Shown here: positions 1-6,107 of the stretch, in pieces | How positions within the stretch are numbered: the first letter of the stretch is position 1 | How the letters are laid out: each line of letters opens with the position of its first letter | Assembly (NCBI GenBank): GCA_009774615.1 | Contig: VSOC01000143.1 | Coordinates: 1 to 8,598, forward strand | DNA from: Lachnospiraceae bacterium | GTDB lineage: Bacteria; Bacillota; Clostridia; Lachnospirales; Lachnospiraceae | Reading direction: 5' to 3' | DNA length: 8,598 bases | Notes under the pieces: generated by a model | Databases searched by the model: none | What the model saw: only the letters and a program-made list of their open reading frames with translations | What the model was told of the DNA's origin: nothing | Position numbers and translations under genes: made by a program

Positions 1-77
1 TTACGATAACCGAAGGAAAAGAGCTGAAGGGCAGCGATACCTTCCCGGTGTTTGTGGCGAAAAGGCAGAAAGTGTAA
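1..77 (+). CDS. 3' end of an unidentified upstream gene
   Basis: An open frame enters from the left edge, its first complete codon at base 3, and stops at TAA 75-77. The 24 visible residues end in FPVFVAKRQKV. They are hydrophilic with no motif I recognise, so no function is offered. The gene is followed by a strong terminator and a long non-coding stretch, so it is most likely not part of the polysaccharide operon. That this frame is the real gene is inferred from the terminator placed just after its stop codon. Confidence 0.55.
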   Translation, partial: TITEGKELKGSDTFPVFVAKRQKV

Positions 78-112
78 GGAATATAATTTGTGATGTAGTT
101 TAACATAATAAG

Positions 113-160
113 AAAAGGGCTGTTTTGCGCAGGATATTTTGGGCAAAACAGCCTTTTTTT
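113..160 (+). terminator. Intrinsic terminator, probably bidirectional
   Basis: GGCTGTTTTGC (118-128) pairs perfectly over 11 bp with GCAAAACAGCC (143-153) around a 14-base loop. A-rich bases 113-117 extend the stem into a run of seven T (154-160). This is a textbook rho-independent terminator for the upstream gene. On the opposite strand the same stem is followed by CTTTTCTT, a weaker but plausible U-tract, so it could also stop leftward transcription from the promoter at 333-361. Confidence 0.93.
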
Positions 161-175
161 GTTCCATTTATTTTA

Positions 176-212
176 TTGAGTGTAACACAATATAGAATTG
201 TGTTACACTCAA
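176..212. repeat. 37-bp palindromic site, left copy (candidate recombination site)
   Basis: TTGAGTGTAACACAAT (176-191) and its exact reverse complement (197-212) flank a five-base centre ATAGA. With 15-bp arms the spacer is the seven bases TATAGAA. Two symmetric arms around a short asymmetric spacer is the plan of tyrosine-recombinase sites such as loxP or FRT. The right copy at 402-438 matches this one in reverse-complement orientation except at a single base (C188 here). No T-run follows, so it is not an intrinsic terminator. The alternative reading is a large operator. Confidence 0.9.
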
Positions 213-332
213 AGTTACTACGTAATGATAACACTCTTTTAACGCTATTGCAAGCTGTTTTTAAGGAAAAAGGCTTAATAATTTATGGAAAAAAGTTTAA
301 TTTTTTCAATAGAAAGTGAAATAAATATTTCG

Positions 333-361
333 ATTATATCATGAGCCGAATCGGCTAAAAA
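333..361 (-). promoter_or_regulatory. Leftward extended -10 promoter inside the invertible segment
   Basis: Read on the minus strand, 341-333 is TGATATAAT, a perfect extended -10 (TG-N-TATAAT). With a 17-base spacer the -35 position (361-356) is TTTTTA, matching TTGACA at only three of six bases; an extended -10 can compensate for a weak -35. It is the best promoter I found in the 78-675 region on either strand. As drawn it would transcribe toward the terminator at 113-160, not toward the operon. Confidence 0.65.
344..356. promoter_or_regulatory. Palindrome in the promoter spacer, possible operator
   Basis: AGCCGA (344-349) and TCGGCT (351-356) form a perfect 6-bp inverted repeat around one base. 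It sits almost exactly between the -10 and -35 elements of the leftward promoter and is GC-rich against an AT-rich background. That position suits a repressor or MerR-type regulator site. The binding protein is unknown, and a chance palindrome of this length cannot be excluded. Confidence 0.35.
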
Positions 362-401
362 TCCAGTATCTATCAGTGTTTTATGGCTTTTAATGTTTTT
401 T

Positions 402-438
402 TTGAGTGTAACACAATTCTATATTATGTTACACTCAA
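402..438. repeat. 37-bp palindromic site, right copy in inverted orientation
   Basis: TTGAGTGTAACACAAT (402-417) is followed by centre TCTAT (418-422) and ATTATGTTACACTCAA (423-438). One arm position is mismatched (C414 opposite A426). The centre is the reverse complement of the left copy's ATAGA, so the two copies are in inverted orientation even though their arms are palindromic. Recombination between sites in this arrangement inverts rather than deletes the intervening DNA. Transcribed from the left it would also form a hairpin in the leader RNA, but there is no terminator U-tract. Confidence 0.9.
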
Positions 439-675
439 AAATCAGGTGTTTTGTGTTTTCACTATCTGCAATACAGAATACATGATTTAGAACAAAACCG
501 GGAAAGAGAAGAGTGAGTCTGGAGGCTGCATTCTCTGGAAAGGGGTTATATTCGTGGTAGGGGTTAGGTGCTTTATCGCATTGACTGGTTCGGGTTATTG
601 TCAAAAATAATGCGGATATGGCGAAGCATACCCTTTTGTGTGTGTTAATCCTTTTTTATGATGACGGGGGTAATT
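439..675 (+). promoter_or_regulatory. Leader region with possible RNA hairpins upstream of loaP
   Basis: About 237 bases without a convincing gene. Possible structures are: 498-538, in which AGAGAA (505-510) pairs with TTCTCT (531-536) and an inner AGTC/GGCT stem is capped by TGGA; 577-614, in which CGCATT pairs with AATGCG and GAC with GTC; and 614-632, a small hairpin closed by GC-GAA-GC. The last two share base 614 and may be alternatives. The last is followed by CCCTTTT, which could act as a weak pause or terminator. LoaP proteins are known to act with a structured RNA element in the leader, so one of these is a candidate target. The folds are hand-drawn and unranked by energy. Confidence 0.3.
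581..611 (+). promoter_or_regulatory. Weak rightward promoter candidate close to loaP
   Basis: TTGACT (581-586) matches the -35 consensus at five of six bases and AATAAT (606-611) the -10 at five of six, but the 19-base spacer is longer than optimal. If active it would give invertible-segment-independent, low-level expression of the operon. The overlap with a possible hairpin (577-614) makes either reading uncertain. Confidence 0.2.
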
Positions 676-1314
676 ATGCTGTGGTATGTATTACAGACAA
701 GAACCGGGGAAGAAGAAAAAATGGTACAGATGGTCAGGCAGATTGTTCCCGGGCATCTGTATGGAGAGTGTTTTGTTGTTTATCATGAACAGCTATGGAG
801 GCGTCAACAGCAGAACTTTGTTCATATAAGTCGGGCATTTCCCGGCTATGTATTTATAACATCAAAAGAGCCAGAGGCTTTATTTTTTTGTCTGAAACAG
901 TTTCCGTCTATGGTAAAACTGATGGCTGCGGATGATGATTCCTTTTTTCTTTCTCTTGAAGCAGAAGAAGCTACATTTCTGGAACAGGTTATGGACATTC
1001 ATCATGTGATTGCTCTGTCTTACCTGGAAATGGGCAGTAATGGGAAAGTTTATCGTGTAGAAGGGCCTTTAAAATCATGTGTATCAAAGATTGTGCGCTG
1101 CCGATTAAAAAAAAGATATGTCCTAGTACGGATTAAACTTCTTGGAAAAGAAAAAGATATTCTTTTGGGAATTATTTTGAAAGAAGATATCAGTCAGGGA
1201 ATAAGATACGGAAAAGTAGATGCTCCAATCAGGTATTCAGGGATGTATCCGACAATACCAATAGACCAGAGAGTAAGCAAAAGGAAAGAAACAAAACCAC
1301 AAGAATGCAAATAG
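676..1314 (+). CDS. loaP: LoaP-like NusG-family antiterminator (first of two)
   Basis: 212 residues from ATG 676, chosen over the upstream ATGs at 658 and 661 because a GGGGG ribosome site (666-670) sits five bases before it and the family's N-terminus (WYVLQTRTGEEE) follows at once. The NGN domain covers about residues 1-105, including ECFVVYHEQLWRRQQ and the signature FPGYVF. A divergent KOW-like domain spans about 125-172 (VEGPL to GIILKED), followed by a basic tail. LoaP is a specialised NusG paralogue that binds RNA polymerase and a leader RNA to suppress termination in long polysaccharide or antibiotic operons. First gene of the operon, 56 bases before a paralogue. The KOW part lacks the usual DRHKR-type run seen in many LoaP proteins. 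Confident of the family; specificity is inferred. Confidence 0.88.
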   Translation: MLWYVLQTRTGEEEKMVQMVRQIVPGHLYGECFVVYHEQLWRRQQQNFVHISRAFPGYVFITSKEPEALFFCLKQFPSMVKLMAADDDSFFLSLEAEEATFLEQVMDIHHVIALSYLEMGSNGKVYRVEGPLKSCVSKIVRCRLKKRYVLVRIKLLGKEKDILLGIILKEDISQGIRYGKVDAPIRYSGMYPTIPIDQRVSKRKETKPQECK

Positions 1315-1373
1315 ATGGAAAAATAAAAGGCGGACAGGTTATATAGAAATAGTTTCTAAGGGAGGGGAGATTG

Positions 1374-1970
1374 GTGCGGTGGTATCTGATAAAAACTTGG
1401 GCAGGCAGGGAAGAAGCATTGGCAGAAGAGTTAAAAAATGTTCTTCCGTATGGTTTATATCATGAGTGCTTTACTATTTATCATGAACGAATTTGGCGAA
1501 AACAGCAAAGGAGTATTGTCCATACAGAACTTCTCTTCCCAGGATGTGTGTTCCTTACCTGTGAAGAGGGAGCGGAATATTTGAACATTATAAAAAGAAA
1601 TTATTTAGCGGCAGAAAGAGATAAATATACAAACCCTGCCATTTTTCCGTTAATGCAGGAAGATGCAAAATTTCTTGAAGCAATATCCGGAAAAGATCAT
1701 CTGGTCAGGCTTTCTTATGTGGATAAGGATGAGCAGGGGAGGATTTGCAGGTTATCAGAACCATTGAAGCTGTGTCAGGGGCAGATTAAACGGATTCAGT
1801 ATAAAAAACGCTTTGCGATGGTTCATCACAGGTTGTGGGGAGAAAACCTGGTTATGGTACTGGGAATTGTATTAAAGGAGGACACCGGGCCAATGTTTTT
1901 AACGAAGGATGTGGGTAAAGATGTTGAATGCAGAGAAAATGATTTGGAGGAAACAGGAGTTGCTTTCTGA
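1374..1970 (+). CDS. loaP: LoaP-like NusG-family antiterminator (second, tandem paralogue)
   Basis: 198 residues from GTG 1374, preferred over TTG 1371 because GGAGG (1361-1365) is eight bases upstream of the GTG. NGN domain with WYLIKTWAGREE, ECFTIYHERIWRKQQ and FPGCVF; a KOW-like domain lies at about residues 123-169. By hand, 28 of the first 64 aligned residues match the preceding LoaP, so the two genes are diverged duplicates or two independently acquired family members, not a recent copy. The stop codon overlaps the ATG of the sugar transferase (TGATG), so translation is probably coupled. It may share, compete with or modulate the job of the first LoaP; the sequence does not decide. Confidence 0.85.
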   Translation: MRWYLIKTWAGREEALAEELKNVLPYGLYHECFTIYHERIWRKQQRSIVHTELLFPGCVFLTCEEGAEYLNIIKRNYLAAERDKYTNPAIFPLMQEDAKFLEAISGKDHLVRLSYVDKDEQGRICRLSEPLKLCQGQIKRIQYKKRFAMVHHRLWGENLVMVLGIVLKEDTGPMFLTKDVGKDVECRENDLEETGVAF

Positions 1971-3394
1971 TGAAAAATTATGAACAATACAAAAGGATTG
2001 TAAAATTCTTATTTACAGTAATTGTACTTTCTTTAGAAATGGCCATTTTCTGGTATATCTGGCTGCATTTCTATAATGCTAAGATGGAAATTCCCTATAA
2101 TCGAACTGGTCATTGGCTGATGGTTGCGGTGTATGGGATTTTTTTAATGCTGTTTAATATTCTTTATGGCGGACTTAGGGTTGGTTATCTGCGAACAGGG
2201 AATATGATTTACTCACAGTCTTTAGCCAGTTTTTGTGCCAATATCATGGTATATTTGCAGATTACGCTGTTGACAAAACACTTCCAGAAGGTAACCCCTC
2301 TTCTGGTGATGACGGGTGCAGAATTTATTTTGATTTGTACCTGGAGTTTTTTATTTACAAGATTTTACCGATTTCTTTATCCGCCAAGAAAGGTGCTGCT
2401 GATTTATGGACAACATCCCGTAGCAGGGCTGATGGGGAAAATTCACACAAGAAATGACCGTTTTTATATTGGAGAGGCAATACATATTTCCGCCGGAATG
2501 GATGTAATTAAAGCAAAAATTGAAGGATATGAAGGCGTGGTGATTTGTGATATTCCCTCTCATCTGCGGAATATATTATTGAAATATTGTTATGAGAAAT
2601 CCATTCGGACTTATTCTACGCCGAAGATTTCTGATGTAATTATAAGGAGTGCAGAAAACCTTCATTTGTTTGATACCCCACTTTTGCTCTCAAGGAATAA
2701 TGGACTTTCCTTTGAACAGCGCTTGATTAAGCGTGGAATGGATATTTTTTTGTCATTAGCAGCATTGATTTTGCTGTCGCCGATTTTTGTTATTACAGCG
2801 ATTGCAATAAAACTTTACGATAGAGGCCCGGTTTTTTATTTCCAGGAGCGGTGTACTATAGGCGGAATAGTATTTCGCATTTGTAAGTTCAGAAGCATGA
2901 TCGTCAATGCGGAAAAGGATGGTCAGTCCATTCCGGCAACTGAGCAGGACCCAAGGATTACGCCTGTGGGACGGATTATCCGTGCAACGCGAATTGATGA
3001 ACTGCCGCAGATTTTAAATATATTGAAGGGTGATATGAGTATTGTTGGCCCCAGACCGGAGCGGGTAGAACATATCGAATTATATACGAAACAGATTCCG
3101 GAGTTTGTCTATCGTATGAAGGTTAAAGGAGGTCTGACCGGTTATGCGCAGGTGTATGGAAAATACAGTACAACAGCTTATGATAAGTTGAAGCTGGATT
3201 TAATGTATATTCAGAATTATTCATTATTGCTGGACATTGTAATTATTTTTAAGACAGTAAAAATTCTTTTCATGAAGGAAAGTACAGAAGGTTTTTGCGA
3301 AGAAGAATCGGCTGCAATCAGCAGCGGATATGGAGCAAAGATAATGGATGAAACGCAGTTTATGTCAAATGATGATGGATTTACTGCAAAATAA
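1970..3394 (+). CDS. Polyprenyl-phosphate sugar-1-phosphate transferase (initiating enzyme)
   Basis: 474 residues, the usual length of the multi-pass polyprenyl glycosylphosphotransferases (WbaP/CpsE-like). It transfers a sugar-1-phosphate from a nucleotide sugar to undecaprenyl phosphate on the inner membrane face, the first step of repeat-unit assembly. Four predicted membrane segments lie at about 13-34, 48-69, 86-105 and 109-129. A central Rossmann-like domain starts near VLLIYG. The membrane hairpin after RGMDIF (255-260) leads into the catalytic sugar-transferase domain with KFRSM (306-310), DPRITPVGR, the Asp-Glu dyad D343-E344 in DELPQ, and KGDMSIVGPRPER. A roughly 30-residue acidic tail after the domain is not typical. 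Start ATG overlaps the preceding stop; AGGAG (1955-1959) is the ribosome site. The sugar it uses cannot be read from the sequence. Confidence 0.93.
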   Translation: MKNYEQYKRIVKFLFTVIVLSLEMAIFWYIWLHFYNAKMEIPYNRTGHWLMVAVYGIFLMLFNILYGGLRVGYLRTGNMIYSQSLASFCANIMVYLQITLLTKHFQKVTPLLVMTGAEFILICTWSFLFTRFYRFLYPPRKVLLIYGQHPVAGLMGKIHTRNDRFYIGEAIHISAGMDVIKAKIEGYEGVVICDIPSHLRNILLKYCYEKSIRTYSTPKISDVIIRSAENLHLFDTPLLLSRNNGLSFEQRLIKRGMDIFLSLAALILLSPIFVITAIAIKLYDRGPVFYFQERCTIGGIVFRICKFRSMIVNAEKDGQSIPATEQDPRITPVGRIIRATRIDELPQILNILKGDMSIVGPRPERVEHIELYTKQIPEFVYRMKVKGGLTGYAQVYGKYSTTAYDKLKLDLMYIQNYSLLLDIVIIFKTVKILFMKESTEGFCEEESAAISSGYGAKIMDETQFMSNDDGFTAK

Positions 3395-3411
3395 AAGATA
3401 AGGGGTAATGT

Positions 3412-4683
3412 ATGGAGTGTGATAAAAGAAAACGAAAAATAATCTGGATTATTGACCATTATTCATCGGAACCAGAATATGGAGGAATTTCCAGACAGTA
3501 TGATTTTGCTAAGGAACTGGACAAGCGTGGATATAATGTAGTTGTGTTTTCTTCTGGTTTTTCGCATTATACACATCATTATATAAGTGAAAAGGAATGT
3601 TATCTTACCAGACCATTTCCCCATGTCCGTTATGTGTATTTAAAAACAACACCTTATGTAGAAAATAATGGTAAAGATCGTGCTAAAAATATCATCAGTT
3701 TTATGTTTCAGGTACTGCGGTATGAAAAAATTATTGCAAAGAATTATGGAAAGCCGGATGTTGTAGAAGGGGCATCGGTGCATCCGCTTGCATGGATTGC
3801 CGCTTATAGGATTGCCAAAAAATATAAAATACGATTTGTTGCAGAAGTAAGAGATTTCTGGCCGCAGGTGTGGGTGGACAGCGGAAGGATGAAGAAAACA
3901 CATCCAATGGCTGTGTTTTTTAGCATGATTGAGAAATTTACTTATAAACATGCGGATAAAATTATTTATTCCCTTTATCATGGAGAACGCTATATCTGTA
4001 CCCAGAAAGGAATCCCAAGAGAAAAAACGCTCTTGCTTGGTCAGCCCATGGATTGTAAACGGTATGACAGCAACAGAGAGAGAATGGACTTACTGCCAGA
4101 GGAGATACGGGAATTTATTTCAAGTGGGTTTGTGTGTGTGTTTACCGGATATTACATGGAGTATGAAGGGGTGCATGTAATGCTGGAGGCACAGAAAATA
4201 CTTGAGGAAAGAGAAATTCCGGTAAAGATGCTTTTTGTGGGAAGTGGGCAGGAAAAGGAAAGGATGGTTCAGTTTGTTAATGAAAATAATTTGCAGAAAG
4301 TTTTAATAGGAGAGCGCATATCTAAAGAAAGCATACCGGTGTTATTAACTTACTGTAGTATTTGTATGGCCCATGTTGAATATAAAGGAAAAGAAATGGC
4401 ACTAAAGTATGGTGTTTCCATGCTTAAAATTAATGACTATTTGTATTCTGGAAATCCTATATTGTTTGGATTTCGATTTAAAGATAACGAAGTAGTTGAG
4501 AGCAGGGGGGGGTTGCAATTTGAACCATATAATGCAAAAGAATTGGCAGAGAAGATAGAATATCTTTATGGTATGCCTGATAAAGAACGTGAAAAATTTG
4601 GAATAGAGGGAAAAGCATATATGCAGAAATATCATGATGTTGAAGTGCTAACCGATAAATTTCTGGATGTTCTTTTCTCTTAG
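3412..4683 (+). CDS. WbuB-like GT4 glycosyltransferase
   Basis: 423 residues with a GT-B fold layout: an N-terminal acceptor domain beginning KIIWIIDHYSSEPEYGG, the EVRDFWPQ segment (145-152) typical of WbuB-like enzymes, then a C-terminal donor domain from about residue 242 (VFTGYYMEYEG). The donor-site stretch GVSMLKINDYLYSGNPIL (from 334) corresponds to the family's SxNKxxDYxxxGKPIL. It would add a sugar, often an N-acetylated deoxyhexosamine in this family, to the lipid-linked acceptor at the cytoplasmic membrane face. Donor and linkage are unknown. AGGGGT (3401-3406) is the ribosome site, 17 bases after the previous stop. Codons 365-367 lie in a G8 tract (4505-4512); a one-base slip either way would bring a stop within about 20 codons and remove roughly the last 55 residues. 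Confidence 0.9.
   Translation: MECDKRKRKIIWIIDHYSSEPEYGGISRQYDFAKELDKRGYNVVVFSSGFSHYTHHYISEKECYLTRPFPHVRYVYLKTTPYVENNGKDRAKNIISFMFQVLRYEKIIAKNYGKPDVVEGASVHPLAWIAAYRIAKKYKIRFVAEVRDFWPQVWVDSGRMKKTHPMAVFFSMIEKFTYKHADKIIYSLYHGERYICTQKGIPREKTLLLGQPMDCKRYDSNRERMDLLPEEIREFISSGFVCVFTGYYMEYEGVHVMLEAQKILEEREIPVKMLFVGSGQEKERMVQFVNENNLQKVLIGERISKESIPVLLTYCSICMAHVEYKGKEMALKYGVSMLKINDYLYSGNPILFGFRFKDNEVVESRGGLQFEPYNAKELAEKIEYLYGMPDKEREKFGIEGKAYMQKYHDVEVLTDKFLDVLFS
4505..4512 (+). repeat. G8 homopolymer inside a glycosyltransferase gene
   Basis: Eight consecutive G in an otherwise AT-rich coding sequence, encoding the end of Arg365 and Gly366-Gly367. Loss of one G brings a stop ending at 4558; gain of one brings a stop ending at 4523. 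G runs of this kind are typical slipped-strand phase-variation sites in surface-glycan genes of other bacteria. At eight bases the slippage rate may be modest. The length is read directly from the sequence and could itself be a consensus of mixed lengths. Confidence 0.5.
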
Positions 4684-4717
4684 TAAATCTGAACTTTTAA
4701 GTTTAAGGGAGAACGAA

Positions 4718-6034
4718 ATGAAAGAAGAATTACTTGAAAAGATAAAAAAGAAAGAAATTGTTGTAGGGGTTGTCGGGCTTGGTTATGTCGGACTTCCACT
4801 TGCAGTAGAAAAAGCAAAGGCAGGCTTTAAGACGATAGGTTTTGATGTACAGGCATCAAAGGTAGATATGGTTAATCAGGGACATAATTACATAGGAGAT
4901 GTGGTTGATTCGGATTTGGCGGATCTGGTAGCATCCGGAAGGTTATCTGCTACAAGTGACTTTTCTTTTATACAGGAAATTGACTTTATTGCCATATGTG
5001 TTCCTACGCCATTGGATATTCATCAGGAGCCGGATATCCGGTTTGTGCGTGATTCAGCTATAGCCATATCGAGGTACTTAAAAGCAAAAACGATGGTTGT
5101 TTTGGAATCGACAACTTATCCGGGAACAACCGAAGAATTACTAAAACCCATTTTGGAAGAAGGTTCCGGATTAACCTGTGGACAGGATTTTTATTTGGGG
5201 TTCAGTCCGGAACGGGTAGATCCGGGAAATTTGATTTATAAAACAAAGAATACACCTAAAGTTGTTGGTGCCTGCAGTGAAGATGGAGCAGAGGTAATCA
5301 GCGCCATGTATCGGGCTGTTTTGGATGGTGAAGTATTTACGGTTTCGTCACCGGCAGTAGCCGAGATGGAAAAAATATTGGAAAATACTTACCGCAATGT
5401 CAATATTGGACTGATTAATGAGATCGGACGGCTTTGCAATGAAATGGGGATATCCGTATGGGAAGTTATTGATGCTGCAAAAACTAAGCCTTATGGATTT
5501 CAGCCGTTTTATCCAGGACCAGGACTTGGAGGGCATTGTATTCCACTTGATCCCTACTATCTTACCTGGAAGGCACGAGAGTATGATTTTCATACAACAT
5601 TGATTGAAAATTCAATGGTAATTAATGATTCGCAGCCGGAGTACTGTGTCGAGCGGACAATGCATATTTTAAACCGCTATAAAAAGGCAATTAATGGTGC
5701 AAAAGTCCTTATGCTTGGTGTGAGTTATAAAAATGATATCGATGATTATCGGGAATCACCGGCAATTCGTGTGATGAAAGGATTACGCAAAGTTGGAGCT
5801 GATGTGGAATACTATGATCCATGGGTTCCAGAATTTTCAAATATGTATGGGCAAAGTGCAAAAAGTATTGAGGCTTTAACACCCGAAAAGATTGCAGAGG
5901 CTGATTTGGTTATAGTAACCGCAGGTCATCATAATGTAGATTATGCAATGGTACAGAAATATGCAAAAGTTATTTTTGATACAAAAAATGTAATGGCTGC
6001 ATTAAAAGTACGGGACAATATTGAGGTGTTATGA
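4718..6034 (+). CDS. wbpA: UDP-N-acetylglucosamine 6-dehydrogenase (WbpA type)
   Basis: 438 residues. It oxidises the C6 hydroxyl of UDP-GlcNAc twice with NAD+ to give UDP-GlcNAcA, a cytosolic step. Start ATG 4718 is chosen because AAGGGAG (4705-4711) lies six bases upstream; the in-frame upstream ATG at 4667 overlaps the previous gene and lacks a site. The NAD-binding motif GLGYVG is at 20-25, followed by VPTPLD, GFSPERVDPGN and the catalytic cysteine C274 in GPGLGGHCIPLDPYYL. The PLDPYYLTWKARE form of this region points to the WbpA/WecC subgroup rather than UDP-glucose dehydrogenase; substrate is inferred from this and from the WbpB-like gene that follows. A UDP-ManNAc 6-dehydrogenase is the main alternative. 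Confidence 0.88.
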   Translation: MKEELLEKIKKKEIVVGVVGLGYVGLPLAVEKAKAGFKTIGFDVQASKVDMVNQGHNYIGDVVDSDLADLVASGRLSATSDFSFIQEIDFIAICVPTPLDIHQEPDIRFVRDSAIAISRYLKAKTMVVLESTTYPGTTEELLKPILEEGSGLTCGQDFYLGFSPERVDPGNLIYKTKNTPKVVGACSEDGAEVISAMYRAVLDGEVFTVSSPAVAEMEKILENTYRNVNIGLINEIGRLCNEMGISVWEVIDAAKTKPYGFQPFYPGPGLGGHCIPLDPYYLTWKAREYDFHTTLIENSMVINDSQPEYCVERTMHILNRYKKAINGAKVLMLGVSYKNDIDDYRESPAIRVMKGLRKVGADVEYYDPWVPEFSNMYGQSAKSIEALTPEKIAEADLVIVTAGHHNVDYAMVQKYAKVIFDTKNVMAALKVRDNIEVL

Positions 6035-6069
6035 TGAAGGTAGTAACGATAATAAATGAAAAATCATAA
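6031..6069 (+). pseudogene. 12-codon micro-ORF, possible remnant of a lost epimerase gene
   Basis: ATGATGAAGG overlaps the stop of the dehydrogenase gene (ATGA junction) and opens a frame reading MMKVVTIINEKS before TAA. GAGG (6023-6026) is seven bases before the second ATG (6034), so the start signal looks functional. The beginning MKVVTII resembles the first residues of UDP-GlcNAc 2-epimerases (M-K-x-x-T-I-x-G-T-R-P-E) but the match ends there. It could be a relic left by a deletion, a coupling peptide, or chance. This is a weak call. Confidence 0.2.
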
Positions 6070-6107
6070 CTAAAACTTTAGATTCTATGATTAAAAGGAG
6101 AACGGTA

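Larger units (their letters stand above)
176..438. other. Candidate invertible promoter segment (phase-variation switch)
   Basis: The two 37-bp sites bracket 189 bp (213-401) of AT-rich, non-coding DNA containing a consensus extended -10 promoter on the minus strand. The spacing, the inverted orientation of the spacers and the place directly upstream of a polysaccharide operon match the known design of invertible capsule promoters, best known in Bacteroides and also reported in Firmicutes. In the orientation given, the promoter points away from the operon (OFF). After inversion its -10 would lie near 276-281, reading right, giving a leader of roughly 390 bases before the first loaP start. No recombinase gene is in the window. 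The element is supported by sequence; inversion itself is inferred. Confidence 0.75.

Noticed and set aside
125..319. Plus-strand open frame of 64 codons over the terminator and left repeat
   Set aside because: It starts inside the terminator stem, reads through the palindrome and an AT-rich promoter region, and has no ribosome site or family likeness.
176..438. MITE or insertion-sequence remnant with terminal inverted repeats
   Set aside because: The terminal units are themselves symmetric with a short asymmetric spacer, there is no obvious target-site duplication and no transposase remnant. A recombination-site pair explains the symmetry better.
402..438. Right palindrome as an intrinsic terminator
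   Set aside because: The stem is AT-rich and is followed by AAAATCAGG on the plus strand and by A-rich sequence on the minus strand; no U-tract is present in either direction.
451..479. Rightward promoter TTGTGT-N17-CAGAAT
   Set aside because: It matches the consensus at only three and four of six bases, which is expected by chance in AT-rich DNA.
419..604. Minus-strand open frame of 61 codons in the leader
   Set aside because: It begins with TTG without a convincing ribosome site, runs into the right-hand palindrome, matches no family I recognise, and opposes the operon. A chance frame is more likely.
78..675. CRISPR array, tRNA or rRNA in the non-coding region
   Set aside because: Only two repeat units exist, in inverted orientation and about 190 bp apart; no cloverleaf or rRNA-like sequence was seen.
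1107..1114. A8 tracts in coding regions (also at 7877-7884 and 8125-8132) as phase-variation sites
   Set aside because: Runs of eight A are common by chance in AT-rich genes, unlike the G8 tract, and lysine codons explain them.
3640..3981. 113-codon minus-strand frame inside the WbuB-like gene
   Set aside because: It lies wholly within a well-supported glycosyltransferase gene on the other strand and shows no family features.
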